A DNA stretch of 64,000 nucleotides from an uncultured Ruminococcus sp. (GTDB lineage: Bacteria; Bacillota; Clostridia; Oscillospirales; Acutalibacteraceae), in contig CACZYF010000011.1 of NCBI GenBank assembly GCA_902785355.1, positions 1-64,000 of the forward strand. The letters are read 5' to 3'. Shown here piece after piece: positions 44,054 to 52,084 of the stretch. How positions within the stretch are numbered: position 1 is the stretch's first letter; each line of letters opens with the position of its first letter. Both the position numbers and the translations under genes were made by a program. The notes below the pieces were generated by a model. That model worked only from the letters and a program-made list of their open reading frames with translations, was not told the origin of the DNA and did no database searches.

Positions 44054-44082
44054 AATATATCACATGAATCTCAAAAATGCAA
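44054..44082 (-). promoter_or_regulatory. Repressor (lysogeny) promoter
   Basis: On the minus strand TTGCAT (44082-44077), 17-bp spacer, TATATT (44059-44054). The spacer contains TTTTTGAGAT, an operator half-site. Confidence 0.65.
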
Positions 44083-44123
44083 TAGGAAATCAAAAATATT
44101 TTTGATTTTATCTCAAAAAAGGG

Positions 44124-44152
44124 TTGACAGTTTGAAACGGATGATATATAAT
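44124..44152 (+). promoter_or_regulatory. Early rightward promoter
   Basis: TTGACA (44124-44129), 17 bp, TATAAT (44147-44152): full consensus. An operator half-site (TATCTCAAAAAA, 44109-44120) lies just upstream and a full operator just downstream. Confidence 0.88.
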
Positions 44153-44157
44153 CAATT

Positions 44158-44175
44158 TATCTCAAAAATGAGATA
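44158..44175. promoter_or_regulatory. Phage operator 1 (full dyad)
   Basis: TATCTCAAAAATGAGATA, a palindrome at the expected transcription start of the early promoter. Identical to the site at 44401. Likely bound by the CI-like repressor and/or the Cro-like protein. Confidence 0.8.
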
Positions 44176-44192
44176 GAAAAGAGGTGAATAGC

Positions 44193-44399
44193 ATGGTTAA
44201 CACAAAGGAATTAAAAGCTGAGATGGTGAGAGCAGGCTATACCAATGATAGCTTGGCGAAGGAAATAGGTATGACTCCGACCACTTTCGGGCGTAAAGCA
44301 AATAACGAAGGAAAATTTGATATTATCGAGGCTAATTCGATATGTCTTGTCCTTGGTATTACTGATAATGCCCGCAAGAGTCTTATTTTTTTGGCTTAG
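44193..44399 (+). CDS. Cro-like small HTH protein
   Basis: 68 residues with a helix-turn-helix (SLAKEIGMTPTTFGRKANNE). First gene of the early operon, with AGAGGTG before ATG 44193. Flanked on both sides by identical full operators, so it is the natural antagonist of the CI-like repressor. Confidence 0.82.
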   Translation: MVNTKELKAEMVRAGYTNDSLAKEIGMTPTTFGRKANNEGKFDIIEANSICLVLGITDNARKSLIFLA

Positions 44400-44400
44400 C

Positions 44401-44418
44401 TATCTCAAAAATGAGATA
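44401..44418. promoter_or_regulatory. Phage operator 2 (full dyad)
   Basis: A second exact copy of TATCTCAAAAATGAGATA, directly after the Cro-like stop codon. No promoter is evident next to it; it may act as a distal site for looping or as a roadblock. Confidence 0.75.
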
Positions 44419-44452
44419 AACAAACCCAAATCAGCATAGGAAGGAGGAGCGT

Positions 44453-44653
44453 ATGGAAATCAAATCAATTCATATTGATTTTGAGAAGAATCTATTAGAG
44501 ATCAACGGCAAAGCTGTTAATAAACCAACGGTCGTACACCTTCCGTCTGACACTCCCGGGTGGTACAATTCAAAGCTGCTCGCTTCACCGGAAGGGTTGA
44601 AACCAAGGGCATACGACCGAATCAAGGTGGTATTCAAGAGTGATCAACAATAA
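44453..44653 (+). CDS. Small phage early protein, unknown (A)
   Basis: 66 residues, beta-strand pattern IHIDFEKNLLEINGKAV at the start and RIKVVFKSDQ at the end. AGGAGG before the ATG. The layout resembles the 63-residue protein at 44936 (LEINGKAV/IEVDGSKV; KVVFKSDQ/EVEIESDQ), so the two may be distant paralogues. Confidence 0.7.
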   Translation: MEIKSIHIDFEKNLLEINGKAVNKPTVVHLPSDTPGWYNSKLLASPEGLKPRAYDRIKVVFKSDQQ

Positions 44654-44859
44654 TAAGCCTTGATGAATCTGACACCATCCTGAGATATATAACCTACTTC
44701 TGTGATGAAATGTCCGTCGATTGTTTGAGTAACAATGTCGGAGATATCCGGATTGGCGTTTGAGGGAATGCCGATCAATAAATAATCTCCGTGACCGTCC
44801 GAACATTCCACATAATAGGTGTCATATCCGTTAATTGTAACAGGTTTACAGTCAGGCAC
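44644..44859 (-). CDS. Small phage protein on the opposite strand
   Basis: About 71 residues, starting at GTG 44859 with GGGAGG 8 nt upstream (a GTG three codons earlier overlaps that site). Contains GYDTYYVECSDGHGDYLLIG and DIVTQTIDGHFITEVGYI; no family known. It runs against the early operon, overlaps the end of protein A by 10 bp, and has its own promoter, so it may be expressed in the lysogen. Confidence 0.65.
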   Translation of the reverse strand: MPDCKPVTINGYDTYYVECSDGHGDYLLIGIPSNANPDISDIVTQTIDGHFITEVGYISQDGVRFIKAYYC

Positions 44860-44882
44860 GTTTTTCACCTCCCTTCGGCGCT

Positions 44883-44911
44883 ATTGTAGCACCTCAAAGG
44901 GAGAAAGGCAA
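44883..44911 (-). promoter_or_regulatory. Promoter of the minus-strand phage gene
   Basis: On the minus strand TTGCCT (44911-44906), 17-bp spacer, TACAAT (44888-44883), about 25 bp before the GTG start. It would fire against the early operon. Confidence 0.6.
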
Positions 44912-44935
44912 TACACACATTAGGAGGAAGAACAC

Positions 44936-45127
44936 ATGGCTACACTGAAAATTATTGACCGTAAGGACAAGTTTCTGATCGAGGTCGACGGCTCCAAGGT
45001 GCCGTATGTGACGACCTACGAGCTGACCCGCAAGCCCTGCGGGAGCGTACTGCTCCACATGGCTCTCGCTATGAGCGAGGTCGAGGTCGAAATAGAGAGC
45101 GATCAGATCGCGACAACATCACGATAA
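44936..45127 (+). CDS. Small phage early protein, unknown (B)
   Basis: 63 residues, KIIDRKDKFLIEVDGSKVPY then MSEVEVEIESDQIA. AGGAGG precedes the ATG. Possible distant paralogue of the protein at 44453. Function unknown. Confidence 0.7.
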   Translation: MATLKIIDRKDKFLIEVDGSKVPYVTTYELTRKPCGSVLLHMALAMSEVEVEIESDQIATTSR

Positions 45128-45162
45128 TTCAATTTAATTCATCATGAGAAGGAGGACAACCC

Positions 45163-45585
45163 ATGACCGGAGAACAACTGGATTCGATTCTTGAACAGCA
45201 TAAAAAATGGCTGAATGACGAAGAAGGCGGCATACGTGCCAACCTGAGCGGCGCCGACCTGACTGGTGCCAATCTGAGAGATGCCTGCCTGAGCCGTGCC
45301 GACCTGAGCGGCGCCGACATGAGATTTGCTGACCTGTTCCGTGCCGACCTGAGCGGCGCCAACCTCGACTATTCTTGTCTGCCCTTATGGTGCGGATTGC
45401 TGAGAGCTCAGTTTGATGACAAGCAGATCATTCAATTTGTTTATCATACCGTTAAAGCCGGGCTCAACAGCCCGAATGTTTCGGAAAATGTTAAGAAAGA
45501 GCTGCGGAAGCTCATCGGACTTGCAAACCGTTTTCACAGAGTCGACGAGTGCGGGAGGATTAAAATTCAGGAGGTGAGAGGATGA
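45163..45585 (+). CDS. Pentapeptide-repeat protein
   Basis: 140 residues. About eight pentapeptide repeats of the A(D/N)LSG type ([20 protein letters not shown], located at residues 26-45, continuing to about 67) form a short right-handed helix; the remainder is helical. Longer members (Qnr, MfpA) mimic DNA and bind gyrase; this one has too few repeats to claim that. AAGGAGG before the ATG. Its stop overlaps the next start. Confidence 0.85.
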   Translation: MTGEQLDSILEQHKKWLNDEEGGIRANLSGADLTGANLRDACLSRADLSGADMRFADLFRADLSGANLDYSCLPLWCGLLRAQFDDKQIIQFVYHTVKAGLNSPNVSENVKKELRKLIGLANRFHRVDECGRIKIQEVRG

Positions 45586-45854
45586 AGAAGCTGATCGCGC
45601 TGATCGCGGCGGTTCTGATGATTGTAAGCATGCTGACAGCGTGCGGCGAGAACCCTACCGAGAACCCTGCCGCCGATGATGAGGCATCAAAGGAGCGTAT
45701 CTTTGAGATGATTGAAGGCAAGGCTGGATGGTCTTTATATGCCATATGTTATTGCAAAGACACCAAAGTTATGTATTCCATATCTCATTCCGGCGTCCTG
45801 ACCCTGCTCGTCAATCCCGACGGCTCGCCGATGATCTATCACGGCGACGAATAA
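45582..45854 (+). CDS. Phage-encoded lipoprotein with DUF6440-like domain
   Basis: 90 residues: signal peptide with lipobox MLTAC (Cys 21), a short polar linker, then [19 protein letters not shown] and [17 protein letters not shown], a pattern I associate with the DUF6440 family of small phage proteins. A lipid-anchored surface product in an early operon would fit superinfection exclusion or lysogenic conversion, but that is a guess. Translationally coupled (ATGA) to the pentapeptide gene. Confidence 0.75.
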   Translation: MKKLIALIAAVLMIVSMLTACGENPTENPAADDEASKERIFEMIEGKAGWSLYAICYCKDTKVMYSISHSGVLTLLVNPDGSPMIYHGDE

Positions 45855-46015
45855 CAATCAAATATCTCCGGCGTCAGGCGAGCGCGTCGCTCGTCCTCGG
45901 CCGCCTGCCATGCGGCTGACCCCCAATATCCTTGAACATTCGAAAATACTCCTGTTATTTTATTGTGCGCTGATTCTAAGCGGGCGGCGCGTTCACCTGA
46001 CGTCGGAGGCTAAAG

Positions 46016-46035
46016 GTTGCATAGTTCTATGCAAC
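46016..46035. repeat. GTTGCAT..ATGCAAC palindrome, copy 2
   Basis: GTTGCATAGTTCTATGCAAC, the partner of 17907-17926. It lies in a gene-free stretch (45855-46074) that also holds CGAGCGCGTCGCTCG. Confidence 0.7.
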
Positions 46036-46074
46036 TATTCATAAATTCATATCCATTAGTGGAAGGAGGACAAC

Positions 46075-46377
46075 ATGAGAACCGAAACCGTGACCCGACC
46101 GAAGGTCGTGTCAATGATGACTGCGTTCAACATCTACTATGAACATTATGAGCTTGATTCAGCTCAGATCAAGGAACTGTTCGGATGCAGTGCTAGCACA
46201 GCGACAAAGCTGAAAAAAGCCGCTCGCCGCTACCAGGAGACGCAAGGTGTTATGACCTTCTCCGATACGACCGTCAATACCAAATGTGCCTATGAGGCAT
46301 GGGGTATCGACATCGCCGACATCGAGAGGCGAGTTCGACGATATCAGAAAATCAAAAAGGAGATGACAACAGAATGA
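46075..46377 (+). CDS. Phage early protein with HTH-like region
   Basis: 100 residues. SAQIKELFGCSASTATKLKK resembles a helix-turn-helix of the kind in small phage DNA-binding proteins; the rest (AYEAWGIDIADIERRVRRYQ) is helical. AGGAGG before the ATG. Unknown function; overlaps the next gene by 4 bp. Confidence 0.7.
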   Translation: MRTETVTRPKVVSMMTAFNIYYEHYELDSAQIKELFGCSASTATKLKKAARRYQETQGVMTFSDTTVNTKCAYEAWGIDIADIERRVRRYQKIKKEMTTE

Positions 46378-46763
46378 AACACAGTACAATCCAGTTTCTC
46401 GCGGCGCTAATTTGTTTTGAGGCGGGCGTGACCGCCCAGCTGACCAAGATCTGGGTGCTCGCGATCCTGATGTATCTGGCGACGGTGATCTTTGCCGTCA
46501 AGCTGATGTTCGAAAACAATACCCGGGAGGATAAGATCATTCGGAATCAGGATAAGATCCAGAGAGATCTGAGCGCCCTCTACGACTATCTCGAACACAA
46601 TCATATCATGACCGCCGACGAGATCAAGGCCGTCACCGAGCAGAAGGACAAGCCCCGCGGCAACATCCGCCCCGGCAGCCGTCCATCCATTGAATACATG
46701 AATCTGAGAGTAGAACAGGAGGTAAACCATGACTCTGGGTCAGAAAATAAAGAGTCTGCGTGA
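46374..46763 (+). CDS. Phage membrane protein, unknown
   Basis: 129 residues with two adjacent hydrophobic segments (FLAALICFEAGVTAQL and VLAILMYLATVIFAVKLMF) and a charged C-terminal coiled-coil-like part (EDKIIRNQDKIQRDLSALYD). ATG 46374 overlaps the previous stop. Possibly a membrane-associated early protein. Confidence 0.65.
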   Translation: MKHSTIQFLAALICFEAGVTAQLTKIWVLAILMYLATVIFAVKLMFENNTREDKIIRNQDKIQRDLSALYDYLEHNHIMTADEIKAVTEQKDKPRGNIRPGSRPSIEYMNLRVEQEVNHDSGSENKESA

Positions 46764-46932
46764 GAGCAGAGGGCTGTCGATGGACAATCTATCAAAAATA
46801 GCTGATTTCGAGAAATCAAGGCTATGTTATTGGGAAAATGACAAGTGTCAACCGAATATCTATCACACCAAAAAGCTTGCCGAAGCGTTTAATATCACCA
46901 TCGACGATCTGCTGGAAGGAGTTGATCTGTGA
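46729..46932 (+). CDS. Small XRE-family regulator
   Basis: 67 residues, an almost pure helix-turn-helix domain (GQKIKSLRESRGLSMDNLSK, IADFEKSRLCYWENDKCQPN). CAGGAGG before the ATG, which overlaps the preceding gene by 35 bp. A second regulator of the early operon. Confidence 0.8.
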   Translation: MTLGQKIKSLRESRGLSMDNLSKIADFEKSRLCYWENDKCQPNIYHTKKLAEAFNITIDDLLEGVDL

Positions 46933-47072
46933 TGCCGACATGGGTCAGGGTGCTGCTTACCGTAGCGGCAGGCGCATGGATGATCGGCTGGATTATCGTC
47001 ATCGGCCGCCTCGCCGTGAAGTTCACCGCCGAGCAGATGGGCGATGATGAAGGCAAAGAAAAAGCCGACTGA
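46932..47072 (+). CDS. Very small phage membrane protein
   Basis: 46 residues with one membrane helix (VLLTVAAGAWMIGWIIVIG) and an acidic tail. The ATG overlaps the XRE stop codon (TGATG). Confidence 0.6.
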   Translation: MPTWVRVLLTVAAGAWMIGWIIVIGRLAVKFTAEQMGDDEGKEKAD

Positions 47073-47159
47073 GGTGCTGGCACACCACAATCGGCAGATG
47101 AAAACATCTTACTTTAAGTATAGACAGACCCCGACGGTTTGTCAAGGAGGAAATACAAT

Positions 47160-47582
47160 ATGAAATTGTTCGTTGATATTACTATGGACGTCATAAAGCC
47201 GTTCCAAATAAAAGCCAGCCGAAAAAGAATCAAAGAAACTCACAATACAAAATCCAGTGATGTTTCTATTTACGAAACTACCCAAGGAAGCGCTAAAAAT
47301 ATCGGAATCAATATTGATATCCGCAAATCTGAGTTCCTTGATTATGCAAACATAAATATATACGAGGCTTTCGGTAAACTCTTTTTTGAGTTGCCTACCA
47401 CGTTTTCTGATGATTCATACAGATTGTCAATTAACAGATCCAATTCAAAAATCTGTACCGTAAAAGTAGCAGAAAAAAACAACGTCCAGCGCCTTTTTAA
47501 TTATAGAGGAGAGTGGCGACTCAGCGAAGTTTATGACAACCTTGGAACACAATCAAGAGTCTATATTTTGGAGGAAGTATGA
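47160..47582 (+). CDS. Phage protein of unknown function, AT-richer than neighbours
   Basis: 140 residues (KLFVDITMDVIKPFQIKA, IGINIDIRKSEFLDYANINI, EVYDNLGTQSRVYILEEV), mixed alpha/beta, no family recognised. AAGGAGG before the ATG. By eye it uses more A/T-ending codons than the genes around it, which suggests a separate origin. The last 4 bp overlap the ATPase gene. Confidence 0.75.
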   Translation: MKLFVDITMDVIKPFQIKASRKRIKETHNTKSSDVSIYETTQGSAKNIGINIDIRKSEFLDYANINIYEAFGKLFFELPTTFSDDSYRLSINRSNSKICTVKVAEKNNVQRLFNYRGEWRLSEVYDNLGTQSRVYILEEV

Positions 47583-48862
47583 GTATCAAAATTAACGGAT
47601 TTGAAATTGAAAACGTCAAGCGTGTCAAGACGGTGGCTTATGAGCCGTCGCAGTCGGGCTTGACGATCATCGGAGGGAAGAACGGCCAGGGAAAAACCTC
47701 TGTGCTGGATTCCATCGCATGGGCGCTCGGAGGCGGCAAATTCGCCCCGTCTCAGCCGCAGCGAGTCGGCTCGACGATCCCTCCGCATCTCTGCGTGAAA
47801 CTCAGCAACGGTATTATCGTCGAGCGCAAGGGCAAGAACAGCGATTTGAAGGTCATCGACCCGAGCGGCAATAAGGGCGGTCAGGCGCTGCTTGACAGCT
47901 TCATCGATCAGCTCGCGCTGAACCTTCCGCGGTTCATGAACGCCAACAATAAAGAAAAGGCCGACACGCTCTTGAAGATCATTGGCGTCGGCGACGAGCT
48001 GTACAAGCTCGAAGACGAGGAGCAGCGGCTCTATAACGAGCGCCGCTATATCGGTCAGATCGCCGATCGTAAAAAGAAGTATGCCGCTGAGATGGCGGAG
48101 TACCCTGATGTACCTGACGAGCCTGTTTCCGCCGCGAAGCTGATCAGACAGCAGCAGGAGATCCTTGCCCGTAACGGCGAGAACGAGCGCATCCGACGTC
48201 AGCGCGCGCAGATCGAGAGCGAGTACATTCATGCGCGCGAGGAGTTGCAGAGAGCCCAACTCGCTTTTGAGGAAGCTGAGCGGCGGTACAACACCTCTGT
48301 CAAATCGGCGGAGGAGCTGATCGACGAGAGCACCGAGGAGCTCGAGCGCAATATCCGCGATATCGAAGCGCTGAATGTGAAAATCCGTGCCAACCTCGAC
48401 AAGAGCAAGGCGGAAGATGAAGCAAAAATGTATTCTGACCAGTACATCGATCTAACTATCAAGATCGAGAAAGTGCGCGACAAACGCATGGCGCTCCTTG
48501 ACAACGCCAATCTTCCGCTGGAGGGGCTGTCCGTTGAGGATAAGGAGCTTACCTATAAGGGCTACAAGTGGGATAACATGAGCGGCTCAGAGCAGCTCAA
48601 GGTAGCTACCGCGATTGTCCGCAAGCTCAATCCCAACTGCGGTTTTGTCCTGATGGACAAGCTCGAGCAGATGGATCTGGATACGCTGAACGAGTTCAAC
48701 GACTGGCTGAAAGAAGAGGGGCTGCAGGTTATCGCGACGCGCGTATCGACCGGCGACGAGTGCAGCCTGATCATCACTGACGGATATGCCGCCGCGTCGG
48801 GTGATCCCGTAACAGCAGACCCCGAGGCGGCGCCCAAAACATGGGAGAAAGGAAAATTCTGA
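47579..48862 (+). CDS. SMC/RecF-like phage ATPase
   Basis: 427 residues: N-terminal ABC-type P-loop (IIGGKNGQGKTSVLDSIAWALGG, located near residues 30-52), a long coiled coil (about 150-300; QRAQIESEYIHAREELQRAQ), and a C-terminal NMSGSEQLKVATAIV signature with Walker B-like FVLMDKLEQMD. Similar proteins stand in the recombination cassette of Firmicutes phages beside Sak4/DUF669 genes. Probable role in DNA end processing or annealing control. Confidence 0.88.
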   Translation: MSIKINGFEIENVKRVKTVAYEPSQSGLTIIGGKNGQGKTSVLDSIAWALGGGKFAPSQPQRVGSTIPPHLCVKLSNGIIVERKGKNSDLKVIDPSGNKGGQALLDSFIDQLALNLPRFMNANNKEKADTLLKIIGVGDELYKLEDEEQRLYNERRYIGQIADRKKKYAAEMAEYPDVPDEPVSAAKLIRQQQEILARNGENERIRRQRAQIESEYIHAREELQRAQLAFEEAERRYNTSVKSAEELIDESTEELERNIRDIEALNVKIRANLDKSKAEDEAKMYSDQYIDLTIKIEKVRDKRMALLDNANLPLEGLSVEDKELTYKGYKWDNMSGSEQLKVATAIVRKLNPNCGFVLMDKLEQMDLDTLNEFNDWLKEEGLQVIATRVSTGDECSLIITDGYAAASGDPVTADPEAAPKTWEKGKF

Positions 48863-49911
48863 TGAATATATCGAAAGGAAGAATCAACAGGGCTAAGAAG
48901 GTCGTGATCTACGGACCCGAGGGCATCGGTAAGAGTACCTTTGCCTCGCGGTTCCCCGATCCGCTGTTCTGCGACACCGAGGGCAGCACCTATGATCTTG
49001 ATGTAGATCGACTGGATCGCCCCGACAGCGCTCAGATGATATACGAGTGCATCGATCTTGTGAAGAACCACCCCGATTTATGCGCGACCTTCGTGCTCGA
49101 TACCGCCGACTGGGCGGAGAAGCTGCTCAGCAAGGCAGTATGTGCCCGTTCCAAAAAGCAGGGCATTGAAGATTTCGGATACGGTAAGGGCTATACCTAT
49201 CTGATGGAGGAGTTCGGCAAGCTGTTGAACATGCTGGAAGATATCGTTGAGATCGGTATCAACGTCGTAGTCACGGCTCATGCGGAACTCAAAAAGTTTG
49301 AACAGCCCGATGAAGCCGGCGCATACGATCGTTGGAGCTTAAAGCTGACAAAGCAGAATTCGCCGCTTCTCAAAGAGTGGGCGGATGCGGTGCTGTTCAT
49401 CAATTACAAAACCTATGTCGAAAAGACCGACAACAATAAGCACAAAGCCTCGGGCGGTAAGCGCGTCATGTACACTGCTCACCATCCGTGCTGGGACGCG
49501 AAAAACCGTTGGGGATTGCCTGACGAGTGCGATTTCGACTATAGCGTGATCGCGCCTTTCATCCCTGCTAAGAGTCCCTCGGCCGCTCCTTCGGCACCTA
49601 CAACAAGCACCGCGCCTGTTGACGCGATCCTTGACACAGAACAGCCTCCGACCGCGCCGATGAATCATGAGCACACCGATGATCTGACCGGCGTTCCGAA
49701 GTCACTCGCTTCTCTGATGCGTGAGAACAATGTCACGGTCGAGGACATCCAGGTCGTCGTATCCCAACAGGGGTATTACCCGAGGAACACACCGATCAAA
49801 GCTTATGACCCCGACTTCATTGAAGGCTGCCTCATCGGAGCGTGGCCGCAGGTGTTTAGCAAGATCATGAGTAATAAAGATTTACCGTTTGATATGAAAG
49901 GAGACAAATAA
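48862..49911 (+). CDS. Sak4-like phage recombination ATPase (AAA_24 type)
   Basis: 349 residues. P-loop YGPEGIGKSTFASRFP near residue 20, Walker B-like TFVLDTADW, VVVTAHAELKKF; a Pro/Thr-rich linker and a small C-terminal domain (LASLMRENNVTVEDIQVVVSQQGYYP, located by its start). Sak4 proteins are RecA-fold single-strand annealing factors acting with a partner SSB; the DUF669 gene just downstream fits that. The start overlaps the previous stop. Confidence 0.85.
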   Translation: MNISKGRINRAKKVVIYGPEGIGKSTFASRFPDPLFCDTEGSTYDLDVDRLDRPDSAQMIYECIDLVKNHPDLCATFVLDTADWAEKLLSKAVCARSKKQGIEDFGYGKGYTYLMEEFGKLLNMLEDIVEIGINVVVTAHAELKKFEQPDEAGAYDRWSLKLTKQNSPLLKEWADAVLFINYKTYVEKTDNNKHKASGGKRVMYTAHHPCWDAKNRWGLPDECDFDYSVIAPFIPAKSPSAAPSAPTTSTAPVDAILDTEQPPTAPMNHEHTDDLTGVPKSLASLMRENNVTVEDIQVVVSQQGYYPRNTPIKAYDPDFIEGCLIGAWPQVFSKIMSNKDLPFDMKGDK

Positions 49912-49913
49912 GA

Positions 49914-50471
49914 ATGGCAAACAACAATGTAAATGATGTCGCAATGACATGGGACGACGAGATACAGAACGACGGAGAGGGCTTCCGCGTTCTCCCCGAG
50001 GGTGAGTACGACTTCACCGTAACCGACTTTACGCGCGGCCGATTTGAGGGCAGCGCGAAGATGGCGGCGTGTCCGAAGGCTGAGTTGACGATCGCGATCC
50101 ATGATCCTGACGGCGATGTGACCGTCAACGAGAATCTCTTCTTGAACAGAAAAGCCGAATGGAAGCTCTGTCAGTTCTTTATCGCGATCGGTCACCGCAA
50201 ACACGGCGAGACCCTGCGTATGAACTGGAACGCCGTCAAAGGTGCAAAGGGTCGCTGTAAGGTTGGTATTCGTAAATGGACGGGCAACGACGGCAAGGAG
50301 CACGAGAACAACGAAATTACTGCCTTCCTCGAGCCGTCTGAATCACCTATGAACTACGCTACAGACCGAATCTCTGATTATACGTCCCAACCTCAGGGCG
50401 ACGCCGCCTACACACAGGAGCCGCTGACGTCCGCTGCACAGACTCGTAAGTGGACAGGCGGTCAATTCTGA
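49914..50471 (+). CDS. DUF669 protein, SSB-like partner
   Basis: 185 residues: GEGFRVLPEGEYDFTVTDFT, a long beta-rich middle, KGRCKVGIRKWTGNDGKEHEN and a flexible tail ending TRKWTGGQF. DUF669 proteins accompany Sak4/Erf recombinases and helicases in phage replication modules and are thought to bind single-stranded DNA. GGAG before ATG. Its stop overlaps the helicase ATG. Confidence 0.85.
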   Translation: MANNNVNDVAMTWDDEIQNDGEGFRVLPEGEYDFTVTDFTRGRFEGSAKMAACPKAELTIAIHDPDGDVTVNENLFLNRKAEWKLCQFFIAIGHRKHGETLRMNWNAVKGAKGRCKVGIRKWTGNDGKEHENNEITAFLEPSESPMNYATDRISDYTSQPQGDAAYTQEPLTSAAQTRKWTGGQF

Positions 50472-52084
50472 TGGAGCTCAGACCGTACCAGGTCGAGGCG
50501 CGCGATAAGGTGAAACAGGAATGGCAGGACGGGAAGAAAAAGACACTTCTCGTCCTGCCGACAGGCACCGGAAAGACCATCGTTTTCGCGTCCGTCACCC
50601 AGGATTGTGTAGCGTCCGGCGCACGAGTGCTGATCCTTGCTCACCGCGGCGAGCTGCTCGACCAGGCATCCGATAAGATTTTTAAAACGACAGGACTGCG
50701 CTGCGCGGTCGAGAAGGCGGAACAGAGCTGTCTTTCATCCTGGTACCGCGTCATCGTCGGATCTGTCCAGACTCTCATGCGCGACAAGCGCCTCTCGAAG
50801 TTCCCGCCCGATTACTTTGAGTACATCATCATCGACGAGGCGCATCACGCCTTGTCCGACAGTTATTTAAAGATCCTCGATCACTTCAAAGACGCGAAGG
50901 TGCTCGGCGTCACCGCAACGCCCGATCGCGGCGATATGAAAAATCTGGGTACCGTTTTTGAATCCCTTGCCTACGAATATACGCTCCCGCAGGCGATCAA
51001 GGACGGGTACCTGTCGCCGATCAAGGCGGTCACGATTCCGCTAAATCTCGATCTGAGCGGCGTGTCTACGCAGGCGGGCGACTTCAAAGCCTCCGACATC
51101 GACACCGCGCTTGACCCGTATCTGTATCAGATCGCCGATGAAATGCAGAGCTACTGTAAGGATCGCAAGACGGTAGTATTCCTGCCACTGATCAAAACAT
51201 CAAAGAAATTCACTGAGATTCTCAACGGCAAGGGATTTCACGCCGCCGAGATCAACGGCAACAGCTCCGACAGAGAAGAAGTGCTTGCTGATTTTGCCGC
51301 GGACAAGTACAACGTGCTTTGTAACTCCATGCTTTTGACTGAAGGGTGGGATTGTCCGTCGGTCGACTGCGTCATCGTACTCCGACCAACTAAGGTGCGA
51401 TCGTTGTATTGTCAGATGGTCGGTCGCGGTACCCGATTAAGCGAGGGGAAAGACCACCTTCTCTTGCTCGATTTTCTCTGGCATACCGAGCGTCACGAGC
51501 TATGCCGCCCGGCAAGCCTGATCTGCACCTCGGACGAGGTCGCGAAGAAGATGACCGAGAAGCTTGCCGAGAATGCCGGCAGCGCTATGGATATTGAAGA
51601 AGCAGCCGAATCCGCAGAGAAGGACGTCGTCGCCGAGCGTGAAGCAGCGCTCGCCAAGCAGCTCGCCGAGATGAAGCACCGCAAGCGCAAGCTCGTCGAT
51701 CCGCTGCAGTTCGAGATGTCGATCTGTGCAGAGGATCTTTCCGGTTACGTTCCCGCCTTCGGGTGGGAGATGGGACCGCCGTCTGATCAGCAACGTGAGG
51801 CCCTCGAGCATTACGGCATCTTTCCCGACGAAATCGATAATGCAGGCAAAGCAAAGCTTCTGCTCGACCGACTGAGCAAGCGCTGCGATAACGGCTTGAC
51901 GACGCCGAAACAAATCCGTTTTCTCGAGAACAAAGGATTTCAGCACGTCGGTACCTGGCTGTTTGATCAGGCAAGCAATCTGATCAACCGCATCGCCGCC
52001 AACCAGTGGCGCGTACCGCGCAGTATCGACCCTTCAACGTATATTCCAGCTCCGCCGGAGGTGAGCTTATTTGACAGACAATAA
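50471..52084 (+). CDS. DEAD/DEAH-box helicase of the phage replication module
   Basis: 537 residues, superfamily 2: MELRPYQVEARDKVK (Q-like motif), Walker A LPTGTGKTIVFAS near residue 32, IIIDEAHHALSD, TATPDRGD, and motif VI MVGRGTRLSEGKDHLLLLDF. The C-terminal part (about 350-537) is charged and helical. Start ATG 50471 overlaps the DUF669 stop. It probably unwinds DNA at the phage origin or during recombination. Confidence 0.92.
   Translation: MELRPYQVEARDKVKQEWQDGKKKTLLVLPTGTGKTIVFASVTQDCVASGARVLILAHRGELLDQASDKIFKTTGLRCAVEKAEQSCLSSWYRVIVGSVQTLMRDKRLSKFPPDYFEYIIIDEAHHALSDSYLKILDHFKDAKVLGVTATPDRGDMKNLGTVFESLAYEYTLPQAIKDGYLSPIKAVTIPLNLDLSGVSTQAGDFKASDIDTALDPYLYQIADEMQSYCKDRKTVVFLPLIKTSKKFTEILNGKGFHAAEINGNSSDREEVLADFAADKYNVLCNSMLLTEGWDCPSVDCVIVLRPTKVRSLYCQMVGRGTRLSEGKDHLLLLDFLWHTERHELCRPASLICTSDEVAKKMTEKLAENAGSAMDIEEAAESAEKDVVAEREAALAKQLAEMKHRKRKLVDPLQFEMSICAEDLSGYVPAFGWEMGPPSDQQREALEHYGIFPDEIDNAGKAKLLLDRLSKRCDNGLTTPKQIRFLENKGFQHVGTWLFDQASNLINRIAANQWRVPRSIDPSTYIPAPPEVSLFDRQ

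Noticed and set aside
45236..45364. Direct repeats of GCCGACCTGAGCGGC within the phage
   Set aside because: They are in frame and encode the pentapeptide repeats of the protein at 45163, so they are a protein-level repeat.
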